In this document: in pieces, positions 1 to 11,800 of the stretch
How positions within the stretch are numbered: position 1 is the stretch's first letter
How the letters are laid out: every line of letters starts with the position of its first letter
The notes under the pieces: generated by a model
Seen by the model: the letters and a program-made list of their open reading frames with translations, nothing else
What the model was told of the DNA's origin: nothing
The model's database searches: none
Position numbers and translations under genes: made by a program
NCBI GenBank assembly: GCA_038087015.1
Contig: JASBNA010000135.1
Coordinates: forward strand, 1-44,194
Reading direction: 5' to 3'
Origin: Cerrena zonata
Lineage: Eukaryota; Basidiomycota; Agaricomycetes; Polyporales; Cerrenaceae
Length of the DNA stretch: 44,194 nucleotides

Positions 1-462
1 AGATCCACAAGGAAATAACCATGATGGTCAACGTTTGACACCCATTTTATGAGACCTGGGAGGTACTCCTGCAGAAACGGGTTCCACCAGTGCAACCACC
101 CATGATGAGGTGACCGCAAGAACTCTCAATTCATAAGACGCGCTTCAAAATATCAGCAAAGGACAGCTTGTGACTGACCATGGGGTTCAAGACTTACCAG
201 CTCGTTATGCATGCCGACACGCCAGCGAAGAATCGTTTGCTCACTGCCATCAGTTTTTCCTGAACATTTTGGCTGCAGAAATCACCCTGAAGTAACGGTA
301 GAGAGCCATGCTTGTAGATGCTGATCATGATGACCTTCAAATGTTATAACTGAGTCGTCCATTGAGCTGAATATCAAAGAGACAGTAGATAGCATAACAG
401 GCGCCGAAACACTATTATATTATACACAAACAAGACCAAATAGGGATACACATTGTGCCTTG
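1..462. other. left edge, downstream of KDZ transposase
   Basis: No gene could be recognised. The stretch lies downstream of the transposase stop codon and presumably holds its 3' flank and perhaps part of the element. I saw no terminal inverted repeat here that matches the far side of the cassette, so the left end of the transposon may lie outside the window. Confidence 0.4.
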
Positions 463-3400
463 CTAACATACAACTTGTTGTGCAGTAGAGGCCTGTAGTA
501 CAAATAAATCCCAATGACGTTTCTGGAGATGCGCATAGCAGGCTAATCCTGGTGATCGAGCTGTAATACGCGACTTCCAATCATCAGAGCGGCGCTGGAA
601 GTATGCCTTTGTCCATGACAGCTCTGATTTGAGTAATATTTTCTCCTCTGCCCAGCGATCGCGGCGAGCTTTCGCCCGCAGCCAGTTGACACGAAATACT
701 AAAAATAAAGAATAGTAAGAATGAGATGTCTACCCAGACCGGATAGACTACTCACACTCTTCCATAAAAGCGGGTTGAGTAGAGCGTGAAGTCAATGATA
801 TATACCATATCCAAGACAGAGTCTCCGAACGTTGTCCAGGAGCATTGGAGTCGGCGATAGCAGTACTTGCCCTTCAAATCCTCTTTGGAGAGAGTCTGGT
901 ACTTCTGAAGATGCTGTTCTGATGCACCGAGAACAATCATAGCCTTGCGCGCAAGCCGATAGGCCTTCGCTGAATGCTCAACGGAGTGCTGGACAGCTGC
1001 AACGTCACCATAACTTCGCAGACGTTTGGAGTAACTGGTAGTGGGCGCATTATTGAGCAAGCGGGTACGGTGGAGGAATGACTTGTGGGCAATGGCAACA
1101 CGGAGGTTGTACAAAGCATCATTGGCTTGGCCTTTACGAAGCTTTCGCTCCAACACAGCAATATCTGATAACTCGTTGTGACAAACCTCAGAACCAAAAG
1201 ACGATGGAAGAGGGATCACAAGAGTCTCTGCCAACACGGACTCCTCAAATTGGGGGATGTTCATTGCAGTGGACTCGATGGGATGTAGCTCATATAGGTC
1301 TTCGTCATCAAGATCCTGCCAATCTTCAATGTTTGATCTAGGGACCTGTTGGGTTACACGAAGATAATTGGGAGCACTTCTGACAAAATCGTCAATTTGA
1401 GATCGCAACTTCGCTCGCCGCTGCTGCAGGGCTAATTTTTGAGTGATGGTTGGATGTGTTCCGAGCTTTCTAACAAACTGTGATAGCTCAAGCCTGAATA
1501 TAGTGAGATAACGTATGAATAAAAAAGAGAGTATGACCTACTGAACTTCCTCTAAATGGATACCCATCGACAACCAGCCAATACATCCAGATGGCAAAAA
1601 TCCAGATAGCTCACGGTCAGCCAGCTTCAGCTGGATTTCTGCCTTTGTTGGAGCTAAAGATATGTCTTAGTATTGTCAAGTCATCGGTGTTACAAAGCAT
1701 ATCTACCTCTTGCGTCATGCACATCATACCCATCCATAACATCTACCTTCTCGCCGCGAAGCCGTTGCATCCGCTTTTCTTCTGCGGTCCATAATGCAAT
1801 CTGTGCTTGTGTCAAGGACTGAGATATTTGTAGGAAGCGTATTTTGCTTTCCTCGACCTGTACAACATAAATATGCCACTTCCTGAGAATGCTCTCCACT
1901 ATAAAATGGTCAGTATCGTCTATCATGCGGAACAATAGTCCTACCAATATGGATAAACTTCATCCAATTCGAATTTCCCATGTGCACATCAATATATTCC
2001 TGGCGGCCGAACCATGTCATAGCGCGAGCACTTGATGCAACAAAATTGAGGAGGTTCCAGAGTGTTTCGATGATTTCGCCATCCACCATCCCTGCACCTG
2101 GAATGAAGCTAGGGGCATAGCGAGGATAGCATTCATGTTTATGGCCGTGTACATGAAAGAGTCCAATTCCAGGGATAATGTTAAGATTGTCAGGGAGGGA
2201 GAGGAAGTCGCAACACTCCCCGACTCGGCGGAAGAAGTTAATGAACCATTGACAAACAATATCGTAGAGTACCAGAGCGATGAGGGAACCAATGTAATTC
2301 AGTGCGCAGACAATCGCATAATCCATATATCGTTGGCTGTTGGTAATAAAGTTAGAGGATGTGATCAACGAGATACAACTACAAATAACATACCCTTCGC
2401 CTTTTCTAAAGTTTACCACTGCGTGAGGGTAGAAGCAGCCATGCCGTCCACACGCAACAGCTCCTATTCCAGTTGCGTCAAGATAGGCACGGTTGGTATT
2501 TTGATTATTTACAGCATCGTGTTCATGACAGGTCGATTTCTAAAAAATATATGAGTATTTCTCGCGGCGAGAAGATGGAAATTACTCACAGTGAGCTGTA
2601 ATGTTGGCGCCGAGTCAATATATCTCTCAAACTTTGCTTTCCCAACCATATATCCATGGCCATCGCTGAGCGCAACATCATCGGCAGGATACTTCATTTT
2701 CAGATGTTCTTGTTTGAAATTACCATCCACTACCAGGGAAGGGGTAAACTTCCACCTAGAACGTCTATTAGTAATAGATAGGGGTACACGAAATGAATAG
2801 ATGCTAACTGGTCAGGTTCTGTTTCCCAATTATCAGGCAGGTTAACCTTGGGTTGAGGACAGGCTGGGCAAAACAATGCCAAATCTCCCGGATTGATGTC
2901 CTTGGTCAGTTTATAGGCAATCCTAGCATGCTGCTGTAGCTGGAGATTTCGCCATTGGCGAGCGACAAGGAGTAATTCACGATAGCGATCAGAGAGCTTG
3001 TGTGGAAAGGCATTTGTGGTATGTCGCTGAAGTTTTGATAGATATCGCTGTGGGGACGCCTTACTTTCCAGATTATCCAAATCGAAATCCTCCATAACGC
3101 GGAAGGTGAATGCGGTTCTGGGTTGGGCAATTGATGCTGGGTATAGCCCCATTCGCAACAGCTGGATACGATGAGGCACATCATGGCCAAGCGCACAGCG
3201 ACAGTAGCGAACTCGCAGGTGGTGAATACCTGTAATATCGACTACAGTTAACCAAGGATTTCCCATAGAGTCCAGATCCTTCGGTGTTCGAACTGTTTTC
3301 AGTCCAATACCAGCCCTCTCCCATGGTGTCAAGTTCGCCGCGGGGCTAAGAGGATCTAATGGTAGTGAATGAATGCCTAGAAGATCTTCTTCACCTTCAT

Positions 3401-4189
3401 CATCACTATCTTCGACCAACTCGGGCTGTGGGAATGGCAGAGCAGTGTCCTCATCCGGTTGTAAAGGCATGGGTGTACTCGGAATGGCCTGATGCAGGTC
3501 ATTGTAGGCTGGACAAGAGTAGAAATTGTGTCCACAATTTAGAGTCACATTCACCGCTGACAGTGAAGACCGGAAGAACGTGACACCATTCCATTGGGAA
3601 ATCCTATGGAAAGGAGAACGAGCATGTTCATGTCGGAGGCAGTCCTTGCAGAAGACCGGCTCTCCAAAGCAGTCATGGCAGCGCCAGCCCATAGCTTTCG
3701 GACAAAGAACACAAGTCCTAGATTGCGGGGCTATACGTTCTGTTATTTCGCGCAGGAACTCAGCTCGGTGTGGAAGCCATTCCTCAAGATATACATTCGG
3801 CGACTGTAGGTAAAGATGAATATACATATACTACTTAGATATTTACAACAACTAGCCTTTCGTTGACGGGGTTCATGACCCATATGGTGGTCATTCTGGA
3901 TATTCCGGTAAAGGTCTCCCAGATCATGGTAAACCACATCATCATCGCGTTCTGACAGTGGTATCGCCGTTGGCTGCGCTGAAGAGCTCGCGGCGGGAGG
4001 AATGATCTGTGACTGCCTTGCATGCCATTGAACCGTGGACTTTTTCTTCTTCGCTGTGTGGCTTATATTTTCAAGGTAATACCCACCGGCAGCACTAGAG
4101 GAGGTGGCAGATGTCTGCTGTAGTTTTCGCTTGGGTCTTCCCCACTGTGGTGTACGGGTTGCATCATCTGCATTCTGTTGCTGAGGCAT
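463..4189 (-). CDS. KDZ-superfamily (Kyakuja-Dileera-Zisupton) transposase with CxC2 cysteine cluster
   Basis: Predicted DDE-type DNA transposase, spliced into many exons. The N-terminal part (from 4189) is low-complexity and basic. The exon at about 2809-3790 carries the CxC2-type zinc cluster, with CVLCPKAMGWRCHDC, CKDCLRHEHA and PFHRISQW. A 44-bp intron (2765-2808) precedes the core, which has VDGNFKQEHLK (first catalytic Asp), then STCHEH and CGRHG, then LYDIVCQW (second Asp), then GAGMVDGEIIETLW (catalytic Glu). The C-terminal exons carry LRKGQANDALYNLR and KARRDRWAEEK, both typical of KDZ tails, and end at the TAG at 463-465. Most joints keep frame with GT..AG introns of 44-60 bp. The first joint near 3790-3850 and the last near 700-755 are not fully resolved. 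It lies directly downstream of the TET/JBP gene on the same strand. I saw no premature stop inside the recognised exons, so it may be functional. Confidence 0.92.
2516..2573 (-). other. KDZ intron carrying the CTCGCCGCGAG palindrome
   Basis: This intron separates the exon ending in LQLT from the exon starting KSTCHEH. It begins GTGAGT and ends TTTTAG (boundaries approximate). It contains a perfect copy of the CTCGC(C/G)GCGAG word at 2561-2571. Because this copy is non-coding, the word is not simply a by-product of protein sequence. Confidence 0.6.
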
Positions 4190-4249
4190 GGGAGGTAATA
4201 GTAATGATCATAGGAACCGCCTTAAGATTTCGTTCGATCCATAGGGACT

Positions 4250-5573
4250 TCAGTATTTTACAAATGCGTCTCTTGGACGGTGAAGTCTCTTCAAGTCCTT
4301 AGCCTGTTGGCTACCCATTAACCCTGTATAGTAATCCTGTGTCATCCATCCGGCCAATCGGAGGTTGAAGAATGGAGGAAGGTTTTTCCGCATGTAGAAG
4401 ATATGAGAAAATCGACTTCCATCTGCCGAATCCACACTATGTGGAATCAGAGTGCCGCTGAACGCCACAATCGTACCTGGGGGGTTAGGGATTTGGAATC
4501 CCAATGTTTTCAATTCCATTGTTGCCTCTTTGTAGTCACCGACTGAGCACAATAGGTCATACCAGTGGGCATGCCCCTCTTCATCTAGGTGAAAGGGACA
4601 CGTCCTGTTTGCAATGAGGCTCATTGCAGTGAAAACAGAATTCCACTGAGACACTGGTACGCGCAACCTAGAAATTTCTCGCAAGCGTGTTTGTAATGCA
4701 TGTGCCATGCTGTACTGTTCGGGATGCATGATATGAAGCATCCCGGACATCAAAGCGCCTGCCTGCCAAGTCATCTCCATCCAATCTTGCCCAAGTGCAG
4801 TTTGAAGAATATGTGACGTTCTGAGACCATCCGGGTTACCCTGTGAGCATTCCAATTAGCCACCGAACTCGAAAACGTTATAGTCGACATACAGCCCAGC
4901 CTTGCATGAACCAGGCAGGAGACATATTGATGAGACCTGCGATACCATTGACAGGTTTGAACAGGTATTTGCTTGCCCGCCATGATTCAGACTTCCTTGC
5001 TTGATTTACGCGGTTCTGATGGAGGGCTTCTTTAATTATGATGGTGGCGTGGGTTAATTGGTCCTGCACACTGTTCAGGAATGGTCGAACTGGAAATCTG
5101 TTTAACCTACCTGGAGCCTTCGTGGTAGAATTCTTGGTAGCATCCATGCCAAGATACGGCCATTGCAATCCACGGCGGTCCTGCAAGATTGCACCTTCAC
5201 AATCTCCGATGCCCAAGGGGGAAAGGAGGCGAACAGCTGTTCATCGAGTCCTGCCCCTCTCTTATGGGAAGAAATCTTTCCTTGTGCAGCCATGTACTCT
5301 TCAGCATCCCATGACATGTGCACTGCACAGAAAAACTATTAGCACAGCAGAGATGTACGTGAGGGGAACAGAGTACATACCCGGATTCAGTACTGCGTGC
5401 ACCAAACCATCCACAACGGATCGTATCTCCCGGGTCAGTGTCTTGGAAACACAGGACGGGCGAGAGAGTGATATTGTGGGTTGGGGTGGTCCGTTTGTCA
5501 TGGCACAAAGTTTAGACCGGAAAAGGCTCAACATATACTCCGAGATGCGATCAGCCCGATTTGCATCCTGCAT
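4250..5573 (-). pseudogene. TET/JBP-family DNA 5-methylcytosine dioxygenase, one frameshift
   Basis: Fe(II)/2-oxoglutarate-dependent oxygenase of the TET/JBP family, expected to oxidise 5-methylcytosine in DNA. Exons are 5381-5573, 4893-5322 and 4250-4840, with introns 5323-5380 (GTATGT..TGCAG) and 4841-4892 (GTATGT..CACAG). The third exon holds the double-stranded beta-helix core: CPFHLDEEGHAHWYDLL supplies the HxD metal ligands, GDYKEATMELKTLGF and PPGTIVAFSGTLIPHSV follow with the second His, and SRFSHIFYMRKN supplies the likely 2-oxoglutarate Arg. The three exons total 1214 bases, one short of a whole number of codons. Frame is lost at a five-G tract (+ strand 5217-5221) between ASFPP and GIGDCEGA. 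Either one base has been lost, which would inactivate the gene, or the assembly has a homopolymer error. The start is the first ATG in the open frame. It sits 60 bp upstream of the KDZ start on the same strand; this pairing is known from basidiomycetes (Iyer and colleagues, 2014). Confidence 0.87.
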
Positions 5574-5858
5574 GATAGAGTGAAACCAAAAGTTAGTCCG
5601 AGATCTGCTACTGGATCTCTTTATATGACTACGGCGCCATGTGGAACCGAGCACCTCATGGCTATCTCAGACACGTCCATCAGAACATCAGAAGGTGTCC
5701 TGGGTTATTTTTTGCTCAAGGCAATCTGCAATATGGGATCTTCCCGATCGGGGATCACAATCTAGATCACATTTGCATGTAGGAATGATGTCATAAGTTG
5801 AACATTGAACATTGAGGATATTCAACTCTCATTGAACAGCTATCTCCCCTCCACGATC
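5574..5858. promoter_or_regulatory. divergent promoter, TET/JBP gene and 817-aa gene
   Basis: A gap of 285 bp separates the start codons of the minus-strand TET/JBP gene and the plus-strand 817-aa gene, so it must hold both core promoters. No well-defined TATA box or other known site stands out. Function is inferred from position only. Confidence 0.5.
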
Positions 5859-8687
5859 ATGTCTGACGTAGATCAACCTGAATTCGTCCTTACAGGTGCC
5901 CACAAGGCACACCTAGAGGAACTTGCTGATGAGCATCTGGCAGCGCCACAGAAAGGCAAAAAGGGTATTGTCACCAAGGCCACCGACGAACTCATTAAGC
6001 AATTTGGTCTTAAGCAAGAGAAAAGAACCATTAAAGAGGTATGCATTGCATCGGTAACATTAAAATAGATATTGACTTCGCCACAGGAAATACGATCTTG
6101 GTTCTATGAGCGAAATGACCGGAAACCCAAGGTTATCGCTGCAAGTAAGTTTGGTTTTGTAAAGCCGATGACTGCACAACGTCTCTGGGTGGGGGACAAC
6201 AAGTCTGCCATTGACAAAGAAGTCAAGAAGATGGTTCCCTCTTCCAAAGATTCAAAATGGATCGGAGAGTATTCTAAGATGTGTTCTACCATGTACAAGG
6301 CGGCTGGAACGACAGTTCATGAGGAATATGACAAACGAATTGCAGAGTTCAATGAGGGTATAGCTAGTCGTGATGTAAAGGCCAGGTAATATACAATACT
6401 TATATTTCTGTGTTGATGTTTACCGCTGTCATTCAGTTATGGGGATTATTGCTATGCAGACTTCTGCCGTGCCATGGTCAGCTACTCCTGGAAAGCATTT
6501 GGCGCTGAGTTGGTGTTAGTGTCATCTCGTCCAACCCTCTTAACTCCAGACGGGAGTAATTCAATCGTCGTGTAAGATCTTATCATACATATCATATTCG
6601 GTGTCTTATTTGAAAAATTGTAGTTTTGACAAGGATGTAGAGAACCCCCATCGCCTTTCATTTACAGAGGTCGTCGGGACCAAGACGAACTGGCACATTA
6701 ACGATTTTTCAGATTGGTCTGGGGGAAAGATAAAGGATAGTGACGGTATCATTCGAAAGGACCTAGTCATATTCCATCGCTCTGGTGAACCCATGCTCCC
6801 CGAAACAAACTCGTTGACCCCTTTGAAGGTGAAACGAAAGATAGCAACTGAATTTATGCGAATTCATTCTGGTATGTGTAACCGTCTACTACAAATGTTA
6901 ATCTTTGGTTTTGAACTTGTAAAAGTATTTGCTACAGGACTCACATCATCACACGTCCCATACAAGGAAATTATTGAAGGTGTCTTGGAGAATTACATCG
7001 AGCCCCAATACTATCCGGACGAGGTACAAGGCGAACCATTCATGTTCAACAAACCTCATGATATGCGAATTGAGCATTTTCATAAGTTCTTTAACTTGAT
7101 CCAGGACAACCAGGAGAAGTTCTTACGCCGAGAGGTAGACTGCATCTTTCGACTCAAAGCCGCTAAGGTCAAGCCGACCATTGTGAAGGCAGTATACGAG
7201 GAGAAGTTTATGAAAGAATATGCGTTGGAGCATGGTACATTCTATCAGCCACCCCTTCCATCCCTCCCAACAACGTCAGGAACTAGCGAAGAACCTACTG
7301 GAAGAAGACGTAATGAAGATAATCAGCCCGTTGGACGTGAGCCTGGTGAAATGCAGAATGAGCAGGACCCGGGCGAGGAACATCCGCCCACAGGCGAAGA
7401 TGGTGTTGACGAAGATGATGAGCAAGATGTCATCCAATATCTGCAAGCTGATGGGGTGGCAAACAATGGGAAGGGAAAGGAACGCGAGATCGTGGTACGT
7501 CCTTAAATTATTGGTAGGTGGCAACTTTATGGCTGTTACTTATATACAATAGCCGGATATGACCAATGACGAGAGACGATTGGAGGCAGCTCTAGCTCGA
7601 CTTGCCGGCTCATCAAGGCCTGCGGAACTAGGGTCACCTATTGATGCTAAATCACCAGCATGGGCAGGGAACGATTGGGAGAGGCGACAAATGTTCTTGA
7701 AAGGGCTGGTAGCGAACTCCTGGTATCAAGCTATTGTCGAGTTCCTGTGTCACACTCAGGTGAATTTGCATTGTTTTCTACTGATAATGGTGCTAATATG
7801 TTTAGTTTGAGGCCACAAGAATTGTAACAGGTCACACTTGGGCATCATGGGATAGCAGGAATATCCATCTTCCACGTGAATATCACCTTGGCGCAGGAGA
7901 AGTAGCATCATTTGTTACTTATGTGACTGACTTTGGAGACAATGCAGCTACATTACTGAGGTCTCCAAAGGCAGTGGAGGAATTTGTACTCACTGTGGGG
8001 CTGGCATGGCGGGACATGGATGCAATAGCGTTTAGTCATGACGTTGAGGACGACGATGCACCACTCCCTGGCTACATGACCCCACAGAGTCATCTGAACA
8101 CAGATCTCCTCGCTAGAATATCGGGTGTTGTTAAAGCAGTATGTGACATCATTCCTACCCTAGAAGATGACGCTCCTGAGGATACTGTGGCCCCTACTGC
8201 TCTCTCGCCGCGAGACACTCGCATTGGCCAAAAGACAGGAGCAACGAAGGAGTCTGCACAAATGGTTCCTGACACTACTGAACATGCTAGTCCATCAGTG
8301 AGGACTGCCGAGAATCGAGGAGGTGGTAGAAGCAAGAAGTCTACTAAACAACCCCCCAAGAAGACCGCCCGCCGCGAGAAAGATGTACCGCCGCGAGACA
8401 TTCCCGCCGCGAGCAAGCCTTCAGTTCCGCGTCCTCAGCCAAGAAAAAAGGTTCTTTCAAAGCGTGCAAGGGAGGATAGTGATGGAGATGAGGATTTGGT
8501 AAGTGAACTTGTATTAAATGGGTTTCATTGTGCTGATCAAGAGTCACCATAGATGTTTATTCGCCAACGTCTTGACCTTTCCCAACCAGAGCCTACAATC
8601 CGTCGTAGCGCTCGTGCACCTGTTCCCAAAAAAAGGGATAATGACTTTGTAGAGACTCACCTGGCAGTGGGTAGAAGGGGTCGCTGA
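5859..8687 (+). CDS. 817-aa element-associated protein, possibly HMG-box-like N terminus
   Basis: Eight exons join in frame without a stop: 5859-6038, 6087-6385, 6437-6571, 6624-6871, 6938-7494, 7553-7759, 7806-8498 and 8553-8687 (2454 nt, 817 aa). Residues about 55-160 are Lys/Trp-rich and helical-looking (IRSWFYERN, TAQRLWVGDN, SKWIGEYSKMCSTMYKAA). They resemble, loosely, the HMG-like segments of hypothetical proteins near KDZ elements; this is a guess. The middle has AFGAELVLVSS and HINDFSDWSGGKI, and then a long acidic and Pro-rich linker. The C terminus is strongly basic (KKSTKQPPKKTARREKD, RRSARAPVPKKR) and suits a nuclear DNA-binding or scaffold protein. It is divergent from the TET/JBP gene and probably part of the same mobile cassette. 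I do not recognise a catalytic domain. Confidence 0.75.
8370..8413 (+). repeat. three clustered CGCCGCGAG words
   Basis: CGCCGCGAG occurs at 8370-8378, 8389-8397 and 8405-8413, all in one orientation, within the basic C-terminal coding region of the 817-aa gene. The three copies are read in different frames (as RR, PPR and PAA), so the repetition is at the DNA level. The longer form CTCGCCGCGAG occurs about 160 bp upstream at 8204-8214. Confidence 0.7.
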
Positions 8688-8812
8688 GTGTCAATCCAGT
8701 ACAATAGATACGATTCCTACATATGATTGTAGGTACACAAATGAGTGCAAAGTCAGTGTCTTCTGAGAGTGCTAGCTATTGAACGTCCAAGAAACCACAA
8801 GATTTTAATGCT
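8688..8812. other. convergent 3' gap
   Basis: A gap of 125 bp lies between the tail-to-tail stops of the 817-aa gene and the zinc-cluster gene. No terminator structure is obvious. Confidence 0.4.
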
Positions 8813-11800
8813 CTAATCCATGTTTATCCCACCCATCGCATCACTATCTTCCTGTGGAAGCTGAGTAGTCGATGGGAGGGGAACAGCAGAGGATCCAGAC
8901 TGAGCTGCGTCATCGCTGCCAGTGCCACCCTTGGTGTCTATTTCTGCAGCGAGAAATGAATATACAGCTCATTGGTATAGGCAGATAATCAGAACTTACC
9001 CATTACGGAGCCAGATAATCCCTCGTCTTCATGAGGCATGCTGGAGGCATCAGCGTCTGGGATTGCTAGCTGCTCAGCTTGAAGCATTGGGAGAGAGCTT
9101 GCCGAAGTGTCGCCGCGACCAGATGTATGTTCAGTGGAAGAGACAGGGAGGGTACTCGATACCAGCAGAGGGAGTGATGTATGGGATAGAGCCACATCAA
9201 AGCTCTCCTTGACTGAGGTGGAGACAGCTTTGGTGATGAGTGCTTCCTGGCTTTCTCGGATTGCCGTAGTGAGCTCCCTGATAGCGTCAACAGGAGATGA
9301 GGTGGTAGCCTGCTGTTGAGCAACCTGATCTTTCATTTCTGACAACTCCCTGCGTAGGTCGACAATCTGCTGTGTTGTCTGAGCCCGTTCATCCCGTTCC
9401 TGATGCACCTGGACTTGTAGCGCATCAACGGTCTCCGTGAGCCCTTTGATAGTTGAGAGCAGGGTGGGCATTGTTTCCTGCAGTTCATGCAAGTCCCGCT
9501 GTGTCTGGGATGTCGATGGATCGTTGGGAGAAATACTTGAGCGTTTCCTCAGCTGGCAGCGAGCATCAGTGGGGAGGATAATGAATAGAGAAAGTTTGCC
9601 TCACCAGCTCGCCAAGGACATTGTAGTCCTCATCATTGAGCTTTTTTCCCGACGGAAGTCTAGCGAACTCCTGTATGACAGCAATAACGCTTTCGGCCTG
9701 GGATGATGTTGCTGAGGACGCCAGGACTTCATTCGCTCTCGGCATGGCTCCATCTTGTGGAGTGGCTGACGGCGGCGGCGTCTTGTCATCAACTTGCATA
9801 GCTACAATGGACATGAAGTGAGTTAAATTAAAATGCAGTGGATAGTGCTTACCCGTTGGCTCATTGTCAATCTCGTGATATCCAGGTTCGTCGAGATCAG
9901 ACACATGATGATCGCTGTCAGCGACAGACGGCGGCGCGAGGACATCGCTGACCCTACGAGCATTGGAGACAGGACGAATATGGGGTGGTGGTTTTCCGAC
10001 ATACTGTATTGTCGCTCTCTTAACCTCCTTCCCCTTTCTTGATGCCTTTGCAGAGGACGGTGGGAGGACCTGGACATCTTCGTCATCATCTTCTTCATCC
10101 TCCTTATCCTCCTCCTCCTCAGACTCGATGTCTATGACCTGAGGGACAACAAATGTGTCATCGCGCGACTCCAGCATGGCATAGTATTTGTCAAGGACCT
10201 GTGGAAAGTCGTCTGGTAGCAGTTGCCACAGGTTCGGTCCACGCTCCAGGATCTTGTTCAGTTGGTAGTCAGCGGCAGGGGGATCGAGCTCAAATGCAGC
10301 ATATTCGCCCTGTAGTTCTGCAAGGGAATAGCCTACCCATTTCTTGGTGAGTTCGGCGCTCTTCCCATCCAGCCTAATCTTCATGTTCTCGATTTGTTGG
10401 GGTGTCCCTTTTGGCGCCTTGGGAGCAGACTTGACTGGTACACCAGGCATGAAGTTGTAGTCATCATACGCGCGATAGGCGAGCATGGGTGGCTTCCGCT
10501 TCATGAATTGGTAGATTCGCCATGCATGAAGGTAGCGACAAAGAAGCCTGGCATAGACTCCCTTCAATCCTTTTCCGTCTTTTGTGGGACGGAAGTCGCA
10601 GCGGGCGGTCTTGCTGGTTTTGCACTTGATGCAGCTTGTGGATCCGGCATTCCATACGTAGCAGGGGAAGCCGCCATGCACGCAAGAGGCACACGCAGCA
10701 ACCTTTTGAAAAGATAGTCAGTCGCTGTAACCAAAATGAGTCTTTTTACATACCGCTTGTTGAAGCAGGTCCAACCGGCTATCCTTTGGCACTCGCTCCC
10801 AGAACTGCAGTGGCGTCAGGTATTTCCCATTCCAGAAGACGGTGCTCTTGGAGCATGCGACCAGCGAGGATGGCTTTCGCGACCGAGAGTCAGGTTCATC
10901 TGTAGTCGCTCCGCTACCTTGCACAGCTGCCGTTCGATCCCCCGCTTTCTCCTCCTCATGGTCAATCACAATGGGATCCTCCTTCCCCTTCCCCTTCCTT
11001 GAAGATGATGGGGCAGGGGCAGCGCTCTTTTTAGCCTTAATAGACTGTGAGCGACCCCGCTGCAGGCCTCGCTGCGAGCCACGTCCTCGCGCCGGTTTCG
11101 ATTGGGTGGATGCCTTTGACATCCTTGAGCTTGTTGTTTGGTCCGATTCATGCCCATCGGAACCTTCGGCGACCGACTTGGATCGCTTTTGACGTTTTGC
11201 ACTTGGTCCAGCATCGGACATGAGTTGATGTGGGACTGGCCGCTTGGGCGTGTGGTGTGCACGGCTGCTCCGACGTGCTGGTGGCGGTGGGGGTGAGGGG
11301 GTCCTATGGATGTGTCGTGGTGGCCAAGGAGCTTCCATTGCAGGCAAGAATATCCTGGGCTGTCCAGGCTTACGAGGACCGGGGATAGGGCCTCTGACAT
11401 TGCGTCAGGGAACAGGAGCAGCTGGATTGGTGCTTAGCATGCTTTCCTGACTCGCGGCGAGGGGAGACGTTGGCTTCGCCGGGAGGGTAGATGTTGATGG
11501 GACTGGGAGGGTAGATGTTGAGGGATGGGGAAGTTGTCCTGGAAGACTTTTCTCCGTGGTGTCGAGAGTAGACATCGACGAGTCTTGCTGAGGAGGGGGA
11601 GTGTGTTGTGATGTTTGGCGAAGGGGTAGCTTAGGCGGGCAAGGGATAGGTTCATTCTCCAATACATCTCGCGCTCGCTTCTTCCCAGCTACCGGAGATG
11701 TTAGCTTTCAGTGATACCAATGTTGTAGTTCACGCACCTTTTGTTGTTTCCATGGCCTGTTGCCCATTTTCATCCATCATGAGGCGACCGATGTAGCTGG

